Positions 50,540 through 61,526 of a DNA stretch of 64,000 nucleotides are shown one piece after another. Origin of the DNA: Atrina japonica (taxonomy: Eukaryota; Mollusca; Bivalvia; Pterioida; Pinnidae); the NCBI GenBank assembly GCA_030159075.1, contig BROG01000154.1, positions 176,001-240,000 of the forward strand. The letters are read 5' to 3'. The translations under genes and the position numbers were made by a program. The first letter of the stretch is position 1, and the number at the start of each line of letters is the position of its first letter. The notes under the pieces were generated by a model, which ran no database searches, had not been told where the DNA came from, and worked only from the letters and a program-made list of their open reading frames with translations.

Positions 50540-50890
50540 GTATACAAATCACAGATCTTCAGGATGTCGAGGATACATATACAAATCACAGGTAACAAAG
50601 TATAAATCTTCAGAATGTCCAGAATACATATACAAATCACAGGTAACAAAGTATAAATCTTCAGAATGTCCAGGATATATACAAATCACATGTAACACAG
50701 TACAAATATTCAGAATGTCCAGGATACATACAAATCACAGATGCCAAAGTATAACTTTTCAGGATGTTCGAGATACATACATACAAATAACAGATACTAA
50801 AGTATTAATCTTCAGGATGTCCAAAGTACATATATACAAATAACAAATACCAATGTATAAATCTTTAGGATGTCCAGGATACATATACAA
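50540..50890 (-). repeat. Tandem array (about 50 bp, 7 copies) of the Penelope-like 3' tail
   Basis: Units share AAAGTATAAATCTTCAGGAT, GTCCAGGATACATATACAAA and TCACAGGTAAC. The same AAAGTATAAATCTTTAGGATGTCC..GATACAAATC sequence forms the outer end of the 3'UTR blocks at 55935 and 59155. The array runs directly into such a block at 50860-51000. Confidence 0.75.
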
Positions 50891-51003
50891 ATCTGGTGAA
50901 TGTTGGACAACATCTTGAAATCCAGAGTTGGGATCAGGTGCCATGTAGAAGTAAGCATCCCCTATTGACCGTCCACTCCCGCCGAGAGTCCACAGTCCAA
51001 TTC
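50860..51003 (-). mobile_element. 3'UTR block of the Penelope-like element (copy 1, partial)
   Basis: GGGATCAGGTGCCATGTAGAAG, TAAGCATCCCCTATTGACCG and GAGAGTCCACAGTCCAA are collinear with the blocks at 55935, 59155 and 62205. Confidence 0.7.
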
Positions 51004-51004
51004 A

Positions 51005-51150
51005 AATGTTTGGTTATTGATGTTTAACGTCCCACTTAAGAATATTTAATTCATATGGAGACGTCACTAAATTCCGGTGAAGGGCTTCAAATTTTGACCT
51101 ATGCTCGACACTTACGGCCATTGAGCAGTGAGGCTTTTTTAAAAAAATGC
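51005..51150 (-). mobile_element. SINE-B 3' part, inverted
   Basis: On the minus strand: GCCTCACTGCTCAATGGCCG, AAATTTGAAGCCCTTCACCGG, GTGACGTCTCCATATGAATT, GTGGGACGTTAAACATCAAT. It abuts the 3'UTR block ending at 51003. Confidence 0.62.
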
Positions 51151-51880
51151 CCGTCATACGTTTAAATAAATTAGTTTACAATAGATGCTATATCAGCTAT
51201 TTTAAGAGCATTACTAAAAGTATTCAATAATCTTATGATATATGTTTATGGATCTTGATGCTGTTAAACATCACAGTAGTAATTTGTTTCTCTGAAATAT
51301 TAAGAATAAAATTGAATTCACAGCAAGTTTCTCATTTGTTTTGTGAGAACTACTAATACAACTGCAGCAGAAAAAAGGAATGTAATTCCATATGTATATA
51401 TAAAGGAAACGAGGAACTGTAAATATAGTAAAACAAAGAAATCTGTTTTGTATTATTTATAAATCACTCTCTTTAAAACAAGAGAGCAATAACAGTAAAT
51501 ATCAGGCCAAAACCAGGGCCATAAATGCATAATATTAACCGATGTGAAATAACAACTGAATTACATGTGAAGATATTGAAATATTAGCAGGAGAGATGAT
51601 GACTCGAGTAAACACTATTGATATGTTTGATGTTATTGCATAACACTGTAATTTATTTCTCCCGGATCTGTTAATGTACTATTTGCATGTAGTTCTTGTT
51701 CCAAATTTGAATATGATTTTGATTATATCCATATGACATTGGCAATGAATGAATTGTTTCTAAAAAAATAATCATTATGATTTTTAAATGAATTATGGAG
51801 AATAAAAAAGAAACTGCACTTGTAACACAGTAAGGGACATTTCTTCTTGGCATGAAAGTGAATCTGAAGATATTTTTTTT
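51151..51880. other. Nothing recognised
   Basis: AT-rich sequence without repeat or coding signal. Confidence 0.35.
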
Positions 51881-51884
51881 CATG

Positions 51885-52170
51885 TGCAGAGGCAGTCTGC
51901 TTGCTGGTGCATTATTGTAACAGGGGCATGGAGAATCCCGTTTGATGTCAACGTTTCGTGAATTTTGCTGTCTGTGTGATGGCCTTGTTTACAGTTACTC
52001 TGTTTTAGCTGGGTGGAGTTTTGGGTTGCCTGTTCGATGGTGGTTGTTGGGTCATCTGTGCCAATTGTGTTGGGGATTTTTGTCTCCTGGATATCCTTAA
52101 GATTAATGCTTTGGTATATTTTGTGTATTAGCGCAACATCTGTTTGAAAACTGTATAACTTAGACATTTA
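51885..52170 (+). mobile_element. 3'UTR block of the Penelope-like element, internally deleted
   Basis: In plus orientation: CCCGTTTGATGTCAACGTTTCG, GGCCTTGTTTACAGTTACTC, GAGTTTTGGGTTGCCTGTTCG, GTCTCCTGGATATCC and AATGCTTTGGTATATTTTG. It is collinear with 52945-53265 but lacks the central GGATGCTTACTCC..CCTGATCCCACC part. The minus-strand open frame here (about 95 codons) is incidental. Confidence 0.6.
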
Positions 52171-52329
52171 CAGTTGAACTGGTGCAAATTATGAGCGGTG
52201 CTATGGACCATTCCTAATACAGAGGGGATTCTAAAAAGTATCGCATTTGTAAGTACGTGAGACATTGATTTTAAGCCTCATCCACAAGATGTAACTTTCA
52301 CTTCTTATGCCGAGCGTTTGGCGACGGAA

Positions 52330-52430
52330 CAGACAATGCATTTCTTAAGTATTAGATATTACTCCGTAATAGGGATTGAATCCGGGACCCCCGCCCGTCT
52401 GTGTGGAAGGCTCCCGTACAAGATAAAGCT
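52330..52430 (-). mobile_element. Possible tRNA-like SINE head
   Basis: The minus strand reads GTCCCGGATTCAATCCCTATT, which resembles a B box, after GTAGCTTTATCTTGTACGG. There is no body or tail. Confidence 0.3.
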
Positions 52431-52675
52431 ACACATAAGTGTCAACTCTTCATTGTTTATATTGATGCATTGGAGAACTTGTATTTTGTTATCTCGTCAA
52501 TGACACCTGAGCCGCATTAAATAGACAGCTGTGTTTGTTGAATGTTCTCTTTATTGGTATGCTGCCTTCTAGTCTTTCAAAAACAGGTACATGTATATAT
52601 GATGCACAATATCTATGTCGCTGTATTAAATTGTATTATACCACTTTCCCGTTAGGAAATCTATTAAAAATTGTA

Positions 52676-52719
52676 GCTCAACTGATGGAGTCTAATTGAC
52701 AGAAACGATCGTCTTGAGC
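52676..52719 (+). ncRNA. Hammerhead ribozyme-like motif, core mutated
   Basis: Stem I GCTCAA (52676-52681) pairs with TTGAGC (52714-52719). Between them: CTGATGG, AGTC, loop, GACA, GAAA and the palindrome ACGATCGT followed by the cleavage-site C. It matches 63829-63872 except for CTGATGG in place of CTGATGA (position A9) and one change in the stem II loop. Cleavage is probably weakened. Confidence 0.6.
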
Positions 52720-52739
52720 ATTCTAACTTTGGTATTTAA

Positions 52740-53600
52740 AGATGAACATAAGAAATTCTAATCGACATATAAGATGCTATGGTAACAAAAAGTTCTGATG
52801 ACTTGTTAGATAACATGATGTTGCCCGTTGATTCGTCCTATGCCCAGGTGATAAGTCAGATAATTTTGGACTTACAAATATTACGATGAGACTACAAAAA
52901 TATCTACGGACGTCTTAAATAATGCTCTTATATGGAGTATGATAGTCTTGTTTGCGATTACTCTATTTCACTGGGTGAAATGTTGAGTTGCCTTTTCGTT
53001 GGCGGCTGTTGAGACGTCTGTACCAATGGTGGCAAGGATTCGTTCCTCACGTATTTTATTTTGACTTGACTGTAAACTTACGGCCGGAGTGACCCGTCGA
53101 CAGTGGATGCTTACTCCTCCAAGGCACCTGATCCCACCTCTTGGTTTGAAGAGGTCTGTGTATGTCGTCCATTTTTGCTAGATTTTTAACTGTGTCCTGG
53201 ACATCTTAAAGATTTATACTTTGGTATCTGAGATGTTTTATATTATAGTATTGTTGACTTGTCAAACGTTACGATGATAAATTAGAAAGGTTCTTTTAAA
53301 TTGTCTGATCGTTCTTCCTACTTATAAGATTTTGCAGCATTCTATATTTAGCTCTGCTGAATCATCAGACCTTACTGTGACAGGTCATATAGACTTCGCG
53401 ACTAGTCATATGACATATCAGAGCGCTCTTCCTACTCGTAATATTTTGCAAGATGCTATAGACTTTCCAGACATTACGGCGATAAGTTAGGTATTTTTTT
53501 CGACATGCCAAACATTATGACGAAAAGTCATCTAGCTCTGCTGAATCACTCTACCATACTGTTACTTATAATAGATTATATAGACTTTGACTGAATGAGA
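52740..53600. repeat. Degenerate long-period repeats around a 3'UTR block
   Basis: Related segments with TCTTCCTACT..TAAGATTTTGCA or GTAATATTTTGCA, TAGCTCTGCTGAATCA (twice) and ACATTA.G.CGA.AAGT recur with a period of roughly 100-130 bp. Divergence is high. Confidence 0.4.
52945..53265 (+). mobile_element. 3'UTR block of the Penelope-like element (plus orientation, full)
   Basis: GTCTTGTTTGCGATTACTC, ACTGGGTGAAATGTTGAGTTG, CGTTGGCGGCTGTTGAGACG, GGATGCTTACTCCTCCAAGG, CACCTGATCCCACCTCTTGG, GATTTATACTTTGGTATCTG. It has the same order as the reverse complement of 62205-62580. I recall this core as one of the commonest oyster repeats. Confidence 0.75.
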
Positions 53601-54435
53601 TCGGAGCAATCAAACAAAATTAATTAAAAACCATTTTGGTTTGGACGCGACGAATGTGAATAAGCGAGAACAAAAACTACACTTTATCGAATTAAAGAAG
53701 AAGTAAGTGAGGAAAATAAAATTTGACTTATGTGATTATGCCGAGTTATTGATATTCTATACACAGTCAAGTGCAGCATGTACGTTACATAACCCTTAAT
53801 AGCTGCCGTTTTCCAATTCCAAATTTATAAAATATTGTCAGGGTGTAAAATGCTGTCGAAACGACCCATTTGAGAGTCACATCTCATGGATGTAAATAAA
53901 TGTGTGAAAATAAAATTACATGTATTGGGTTTCGTATTGACAAGGCTTTGAAGTAATTTGCATTTGTGATGTAAAGACTTAGACACTTAATGTTACTAAA
54001 CAGCAAAAACATAACCTTGAAATGTGATTTAATGAGAAATACGCATAATAGATCTTGTACAAAGGGACTGGTTGTAAATATACACGTCATTCGGATAGAA
54101 AATCGAAGGAAAACAAGAAAAACAATGGATGTATTTGATTTTGGACAGCTGGATCTGAGCCTTGACTTTTCATGATATTTTTAAAGATATTTTAATATTT
54201 TTCATAACATTTTCGTTTGGCGTGTAAAATAATAGGATATAAGAGAAGATATTCACTAATTTTTAGGATGAGAGTTACTGCATTGTCATAGGCCCAATTT
54301 ACTGGTCAAATAGCTGCATAGCTTGACTTAATAATAAGAAGCCCCCATTTGCAAGAATGGTAGATTGTATTCTGAATTACGACCATATATACTAACTCAT
54401 TTTCACCAATGAAATATACAACTGATTACCGTTTT
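53601..54435. other. Nothing recognised
   Basis: AT-rich; overlapping short frames on both strands at 53884-54175 have no recognisable content. Confidence 0.35.
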
Positions 54436-54439
54436 ACTA

Positions 54440-54575
54440 AGCTTGACCCTTTCACCGAACTTGAGAGGCTTCCATGGGGCATTTGCAACGGGTGTGTTAT
54501 GCTAAAATGGGACGCGGGTTCCTTCCGGACACCTGGTTCCATCCTGTTTGGGATTCGCAATTATTCTTCATAATT
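54440..54575 (+). repeat. Dispersed repeat copy (same family as 46310-46465)
   Basis: AAGCTTGACCCTTTCACCGAA, TTCCATGGGGCATTTGCAAC, TTCCGGACACCTGGTTCCATC, GGGATTCGCAATTATTCTTC. Confidence 0.52.
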
Positions 54576-55264
54576 ATATCTAATTATATCTAATTTGTCA
54601 TATTCTAATGGAACTGGAGTTTCGAAAATCAAGTGAATCTCTTTTACTTCTTTACCGCTCACTTTTACTTAAAGCAATATCAAAACGAACGAACGAAAAG
54701 TGTAACAAAGAAAAAGATATATGGGTTGGTGATATAAAGGGTCATTGTTTATATAATATAGCATTGTTTGACAGATAAAACAATATCTATGAATTAATAA
54801 ATTACAAAATGTTACTGTATACATATAATTTGAAGATTAATGTTTGAACATAAAAAAATCATTTTTAGTGCAATGCCCAAATTTTTCTTTTCATTTTATA
54901 ACATCTCGTTTTCAAAACTGCAACATTGTTCAGAGTAATTATTGTTGGTCAACAAAACTGTCAAAAGTTTGTCGGATACCTAATGGATAGTAAATGTGTA
55001 TCCCGACGTGCCAAACCATATCGTATTTCTATTTCTTGAATTACGTATAGGTAACACTATACACTTATTGCCCTGGTTGTAGGTAGACACGAGGATTTGA
55101 TTACCCAAGGCAAATCATTTTTCCTGAGGGCGAAGCCCGAGGGGATCATGACTTGTCGCAGGTAAACAGATTCTCATGTCTTCCTAAAACAGGACAATGA
55201 ATTGTTTGTTATATCGAAATGCAGAATCAATAAAGACTGTCGAATAAGCTGCAAGGGTTTTCGG
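54576..55264. other. Nothing recognised
   Basis: AT-rich. 55115-55150 has GAGGGCGAAGCCCGAGGGGA, a short GC-rich inverted motif. Confidence 0.3.
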
Positions 55265-55336
55265 GTCAGGGAGACATGACGCACGCGAGGGAGACATGAC
55301 GCACGCGAGGTAGTCATGAGATGTAGTCTCCCTGAC
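55265..55336. repeat. Inverted repeat enclosing a 20-bp tandem duplication
   Basis: GTCAGGGAGAC (55265-55275) and GTCTCCCTGAC (55326-55336) are perfect reverse complements. Between them GAGACATGACGCACGCGAGG is present twice in tandem. It is GC-rich for the region. Confidence 0.7.
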
Positions 55337-55544
55337 ACGTGACGGCTCTCAACTAATCTGACTGTGTTTTTAATGAGGTATTAATAATATATTTAAGATC
55401 ACAGTCGTTAATATATGAGCCAGTGGGTGAAAATATGGTCCTCAGAACATAACCAATGATATGCCTGCCCACATTCTCATATTATATTTTAAAATCCACA
55501 TAATTTGTAAAAAATTCACAATTAAAAGGGCATTCAAACATTTG

Positions 55545-55640
55545 TTTGATGATGACGTCACAATCAAATGACGTCAAAAAGCACATGGAGACCTATGTGT
55601 CAGACGTTTGGCGATAGGTCAATTATGTGTGCGGTAGTGA
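55545..55640. repeat. Dispersed repeat copy with perfect CRE palindrome
   Basis: ATGACGTCACAATCAAATGACGTC, then AAAAAGCACATGGAGACC and TTTGGCGATAGGTCAATT. It is the inverted counterpart of 34610-34800. TGACGTCA is a consensus CREB/ATF site, but here it is part of a repeat. Confidence 0.5.
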
Positions 55641-55929
55641 GTGGCAATCCGTTTATACAATTATTGTCACCGCGGTTTACTCTTCATTTATATAGATGAT
55701 TGTTTCAGCTGTTACTGGTCAACAGAGTATATCCATTCCTTACTGATACATATATCCACATTTGACATTCCCCGATGTCTGTGATTACCGTTCATTTGTC
55801 TGTGCAAATTACATTGCTGTTTTCGTAATAAGTAACGCTTTAAGGTCGTTTTTCAGATAGATTTCTCGGTAATTAAATGTCAGAAAAGTCTTGTACAGAG
55901 TTTATTTCATAATCCTTAGAAACATTAAA

Positions 55930-56275
55930 CATCTCCGATACCAAAGTATAAATCTTTAGGATGTCCTGGACACAGATACAAATCCAGAAAAAATGGACAA
56001 GCACGGGCCTCTGCAAACCAAGAGGTTGGATCAAGTGCCATGGAGGAGTAAGCATCCCCTGTCGACCGGTCACACCCGCCATGGTCCACAGTCAAGTCCA
56101 AATGAAATACATGAGGAAGGAATCCTCGTCACAATTGGTACAGACATCTCAACAAAAAGGCAACTCAACATTTCACCCACTGAAACATAGTATTCGCAAA
56201 CAAGACTATTATACCGAACGTAAAATTTTCAGGACATTGACATCAAACGCGGTTTTCGATATCCCCGTGTCACTA
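55930..56275 (-). mobile_element. 3'UTR block of the Penelope-like element
   Basis: In minus sense it runs from the RT side outward: AACGCGGTTTTCGATATCC (plus-strand reading, 56247-56265), TTCGCAAACAAGACTATTATAC, CGTCACAATTGGTACAGACA, GGAGTAAGCATCCCCTGTCG, GATACCAAAGTATAAATCTT. This is the complete block order. Confidence 0.75.
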
Positions 56276-56730
56276 ATTTATGTGGAAAGCTGTGTAAAGA
56301 GTATAGAAGTCGTATCTTTTGATACTGCGAATTTGCGAAAAAATGTGTGCCTTTAAATTTTCTAAAAGTTGTTCAGAATTTTTAAGTATCCACATCTGAT
56401 TTACACCGCTTCTGGAATAAGCAACTGTACAGTATTGCTGAAGTTTCCCATTAATGGCTGTCAATATCTTGATAAGGAGTAAAGATAAAAGTTTGATAGA
56501 ACATTTGCTGGATCCTGCTATGTACCTCTGCTTTTATGGGTTTATGAAATTTAGGTATCCAATATAAATATGGTAGCTCAAAATCAGTGTCGGTTGTAGG
56601 TACATCAAAAGAGCGTAATACGGACAGTATCTCGTCTTTTGAAAGTGAGTTACGTGTGTATGTAGGATTACCAGAATGATGTTAGTTAAAAGGTTAGCTG
56701 CGTTTTCCAAAAAAAGTATTATTCTGTTTT
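56276..56730 (-). pseudogene. Penelope-like RT N-terminal part, joined to the 3'UTR by a deletion
   Basis: The minus strand encodes YCTVAYSRSGVNQMWILKN, then SEQLLENLKAH and, after a shift, DFYTLYT. Upstream lie remnants of ELPYLYWIP and a KQRYIA/SSKCSTK-like segment. This is the region before RT box GIPMGTN. It is directly followed by the 3'UTR block, so the catalytic core is missing: an internal deletion of at least about 700 bp compared with 59460-60350. Confidence 0.68.
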
Positions 56731-56734
56731 TTTA

Positions 56735-56900
56735 CATCTTTAATAGATATACACAGGCAGAAACATAGTTATATTTATAATGTCAGGTCCAGTATACCTA
56801 TACAAATAGTAAGGTTGAATTTTAAAATTATTTGCAAACAAATAATTGACAAACTCGGTTTCTCAAGGAATTTGCACAAGAGATTCAAGAATTTTTATGT
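56735..56900. repeat. Dispersed repeat, inverted relative to 16640-16945
   Basis: AATGTCAGGTCCAGTATACC, ACAAATAGTAAGGTTGAATT and AGATATACACAGGCA match the reverse complement of the first-intron repeat. It abuts the RT relic. Confidence 0.5.
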
Positions 56901-57713
56901 CTTTGTATATCTCTCTTTTTGCTTATTGGTACACCAATCTAAGTAGTAAAAACAAATAACAATTTTTGAAAAACACAGCTTATGCCCCTGTAAGATGGAT
57001 ATGAAAGGACAAGAGACATCTTAATTCACATTGAATTGTTCTTTTTGGTTGTAAAATCATTGCAATTTACATTATTTCGTTTTAATGAAATAAATTAATG
57101 ATTTGTATTGTAATCATGTCTGTTTGATATTAAAATATCATCAATATAAAAATTATGTTATCCGCCATGAGATATTGGAGTTTATGGGCAATGTTGATAT
57201 AATTGAAATAACTGACGTCAAAGCTTACTAAACTTCTGTGGATAGCACGCATATCTTTAGAAATTATCTTTCAAATTACTATACATTGCAAATATCTGTT
57301 CAATAATTATGTTTGAAAACGAAAAATGAGTATCGTGAGTTTTATCTAATATTGCAATACAAATAAACGTTTTTAATATGATTGATATAACTAGTCTTTG
57401 CTAACTTTGCAAGGTGTTTGTGTTCTATTTACAGACACACTCAAGTGTAAACCCCTATGACCATTAAAATTCTGTATCTCTGTTACTTTTTCATAATTTT
57501 CCGGACATAGTCGTAAAATAATTCAGATGATTTGCAATTTTAATCTACCTGAATAATAGTTTTGACCGGGTATACACTCAAGTATCGAAATCATTTAGTG
57601 CGGCACACTCGGCACGAATGCATGCATGTACATACAGATGCAAACAAAACATATACAATCACGCACGCAAGCAAATGTACTTACTATACGCATGGACGCA
57701 CGCATACAAACAC

Positions 57714-57716
<3 letters not shown>
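56901..57716. other. Nothing recognised
   Basis: AT-rich sequence with no repeat or exon signal. Confidence 0.35.

Positions 57717-57791
<75 letters not shown>
57717..57791. repeat. (GA)n microsatellite
   Basis: 37 pure GA units. Confidence 0.95.
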
Positions 57792-57792
<1 letters not shown>

Positions 57793-58468
57793 ATTTCTTC
57801 AGTTTGCTAATGATACAAATCATTTATCTCATGACATATTTTTTCAGAGTTGTTCGGAAAATAAACAAACTCCTTTCAACGAGTATTGTCTTTTTATTTT
57901 TGTAGATCGAAACGATAAAATAAAGCTGTAGATATGTATGTTTTTATTTTTTGTATTCAACAAACGGTAGAAATGCTGGACTGTTGAAGCGTGCTGAAGT
58001 GTTATTCAAGAAAGCATCTGATCAAGCCTTATATTTAATTAGAAAGAAATACAACAGTTGCAATAGATGTATTACATTTCCCAAAGGAAATGTTATCATC
58101 TCCGCAACCATACTTTAACTGCATTTTAAACCTTTTATGTGTGTATATATTCTTACAGCTTTCTTGCAAATGCTCGCCTACATTCTCAGTGGTTTTACAA
58201 TTTCACACTTCTGTCGTAAACAGAACGCTATATAGTCTTCAAATGCGAGTAGTTTATCTTCATCCGTTTTCATTTTGTGTTTGTGTTTAAAAATTGTTTT
58301 TAAATCTTTATTTATATTGCAAAGATAAACAACCTTTACCAATGTCAAAACCGGAATATTCGGGAATAACCGTAATGTCTGTGCTGGTGACAGCTTTATT
58401 ATGTGCTGAGAAAGATAATGCGTAATTAAAATGTTATGATTCTAACTTATTTGCCTAACGCACGTAGA

Positions 58469-58472
<4 letters not shown>
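57792..58472. other. Nothing recognised
   Basis: Spacer between two similar-length GA tracts. Confidence 0.35.

Positions 58473-58541
<69 letters not shown>
58473..58541. repeat. (GA)n microsatellite
   Basis: About 34 pure GA units in the same strand orientation as those at 44120 and 57717. Confidence 0.95.
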
Positions 58542-58543
<2 letters not shown>

Positions 58544-59149
58544 ATCAAATAAATAAAAAAGAGATTGAGCAACAAAGCACTTCAATAGTTTAAATCATAT
58601 ATCGTTGTTAAGTTGATATCAGACCATGACTTTTATCAATTATTTTCAACTGATTAACAATTTGTGATAGACAAAAAAATGAAAAGATTATGTTTATAAA
58701 TTTATAAAACATTAAGAAGTTACATATGTTATCTCTGTTCTTTTGTTTTCATATCTATCATTTACAATGCAGTAATAAATTAATCAAGCGATTAACGCCT
58801 TGAATACAAAATAAAAAAAACAGGAACAAAATAATTCACAGAATCACGGTTATCACTTATTTACGGCTGCATTCTACCATTTGCCATATTCCGATATTGC
58901 GACAATATTAGCAATTACAGTGACAGTCACATGCTCAGTGATATGAATAATTGACAGGGCTACCTCCTTTGGACATGAAATTCACAATTTAATATTCCTC
59001 TAATGGGTTCTTCTAGTCCACATGCCAAAAGGAGACCTTATAAGAAAGAATTCTATTGATTTCACATATTTCACTTAAATGTTAAACACTTTTTACACGA
59101 CCTTTCAAATTATCAATAAGATTCGGCGTAAATGCATTGATATAAAAAG
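58542..59149. other. Nothing recognised
   Basis: AT-rich sequence before the first Penelope-like block. Confidence 0.35.
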
Positions 59150-59470
59150 TCTTAGATACCAAGGTATAAATCATTAGGATGCCCAGGATAAAGGTACAAG
59201 TCTGGGAAAAAACGAACAAACACGGACCTCTTGAAATCAAGAGGTGGAATCAGGTGCCATGGAGGAGTAAGCATCCCCTGTCGACCGTGAATCCATAGTC
59301 AAATAAAAAATGAAATACGTAAGGAAGGAATCCTCGTCATAATTGCCACAGACGTCTCAACAACCGCCATCGCAAACAAGACTATTATACCGATCATAAA
59401 ATTTGCGGAACGTTGACATCAAACGCGGTTTTCGATATTATTGTGTCAATAATTTGTCAGTAAATAGTTT
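59150..59470 (-). mobile_element. 3'UTR block of Penelope-like copy 1
   Basis: GATACCAAGGTATAAATCAT, GGTGGAATCAGGTGCCATGG, AGGAGTAAGCATCCCCTGTC, CGTCATAATTGCCACAGACG, AACGTTGACATCAAACGCGG, in the same order as the other blocks. It is continuous with the RT reading frame that ends just to its right, so it is the element's 3'UTR. Confidence 0.78.
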
Positions 59471-61432
59471 ACCTCTGTATAAGAAATCTTCATATGTTGA
59501 ACATGCCATGGCATATCTGATTATTTGTGAAATATAAACGCCATATGCAAATGATTGTGGGATATTACTACTTAAATGTGGAAAAGTAACGATGGTTTGT
59601 CGTATAGCATAGTTGTTAATTTTCCGTCTGTGTCTATAGTTAGTAAAATGTCTAAGAATGAAGCGTGTTTGCTTGATTCTGTTGTATCTTTTATTTCTAG
59701 TTCGCTGGGATATATGGCATTGACATATGTATGAAAATTGTCATTATTAATTGACAAAACGTCGTCGATAAATCTAAATGTCAAATTAAAGGACACCGCT
59801 AACTTTTTCTTCTTTTGATTTAGCAGTTTCTGAATGACGTCTGCCTCATATGAATTAAGGAACAGGTCAGACAATGAAGGAGCACAATTGGTACCCATAG
59901 GAATGCCGACGGTTTGTTGAAAGACCACGTCTCAAAACATTACAAATATATTGTCTATTAGATATTCCAGCATCTTTTTACATCAACTTCAGTATATCTA
60001 TGTGTACAATCAGAGTGGTGTTTGACAAAATAGGTATCATGATAACCAATCACTAGGTATTTAAATTTCCAGGTACCACTTTTAGTGAAAAAAACAGTTG
60101 TTTTTGAAGCTCTAAAGTCTCTCTCTTTTTTTCTTTATGTGGAATTGTTGTGCAAAGAGTAGAGAAGTCGTATCTTTTGATAATATGAATAATTGTGTTC
60201 CTTCAAATTTTCTAAAAGTTGTTTAGAATATTTAAGTATCCACATCTGATTTACACCGCTTCTGGAATAAGCAACTGTACAATTTTGCTGAAGTTTCTCC
60301 TGAACGGCTCTTAGTATCTTGGTAAGAAGTTTCGGTTGTAGGTACATCAAAAGAACGTAATACGGACACGTGATTTTGAAGGATTTCGTCCCTTGAAAAA
60401 GGGTTACGTAGGATTATCAGAATCTGGTTTAAACCCTAGTTCTTCTAATAAACAATTATAGTAATGTGCCTTACGAATAAAAGCTACATGTATATTATTT
60501 GAGGCTTTGTCTGCTGGGACCAGTACATATAAACTATCCAGCTCGGTTATCACTTCTAAATCACTAAACACAGAGGGATAACGTGTTTTCATAGTTTCCG
60601 AATACAAGATTATATTAACCATCGTATGACTTTTAGCCATTCAGACAAAGCGTCCGGTTCCACGTCTTCATGTATGGTCAATCGTCTGGCATAATCTTCG
60701 ACAGAATTCATACCTAAACTTAAACTCTGTCGCCAATTAAAGGAACGGGCTTCGCGGTATTTTGTACCTCTTAAAATAAGTTTTTTAGGGCTTCATTTTC
60801 AACAATAGAAACGTCTCCGGTGTTGCCATGCCCGAAAGGATTATTTTTGTCTAGGCACTGCAAAACCCGTTTGTAATTGAATAGCATGGTTGCGATGCTG
60901 GGTGTATAGTTATATGAAATGCAAGGTGTGGTCTTCAATTTAAAATATGGTGGAACACAGGACCGAACTTTTTGTGATTTACAACTTTGCGAATGTTTAA
61001 AGTGTCTTTACCTTTATTAATTAATCTAAGTTAAAGGAAACGACGTTTCTGTTATCGCTAGTAACGCATGTGGGCTTGAACAGTCTGTGATAAGCAATGT
61101 TTGGGGGGGGGGTAATTCTTGCTTCCTGAAAAAGTCTAAAAGGATTAGAATAAAATTTGCTGCGAATGTCATGAAGAGCCATTTTTTGTTGACGTAAGGT
61201 AAAAGAGATGAAAAGTGGAATCATGTATGTTGGGTCTGTTCTATAAATGATGTCTTACGTTGGAATTAAAAAGGTCCATCACATTGACATTACCACACTG
61301 CGGACACGACAAATTTCCCACACATTGGATATTATCATTACCTCCATAGGGGTATGCAGTGCCAAGCTGTCCAATCCAGTATTCTTTATGTTGTCTACGG
61401 AAGGGGGTACTCAAGGTAGGATTGTTGGTCCA

Positions 61433-61526
<94 letters not shown>

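Noticed and set aside
51880..52167. Minus-strand 95-codon frame as a protein gene
   Set aside because: It lies entirely in an internally deleted 3'UTR block of the Penelope-like element and runs antisense to it.
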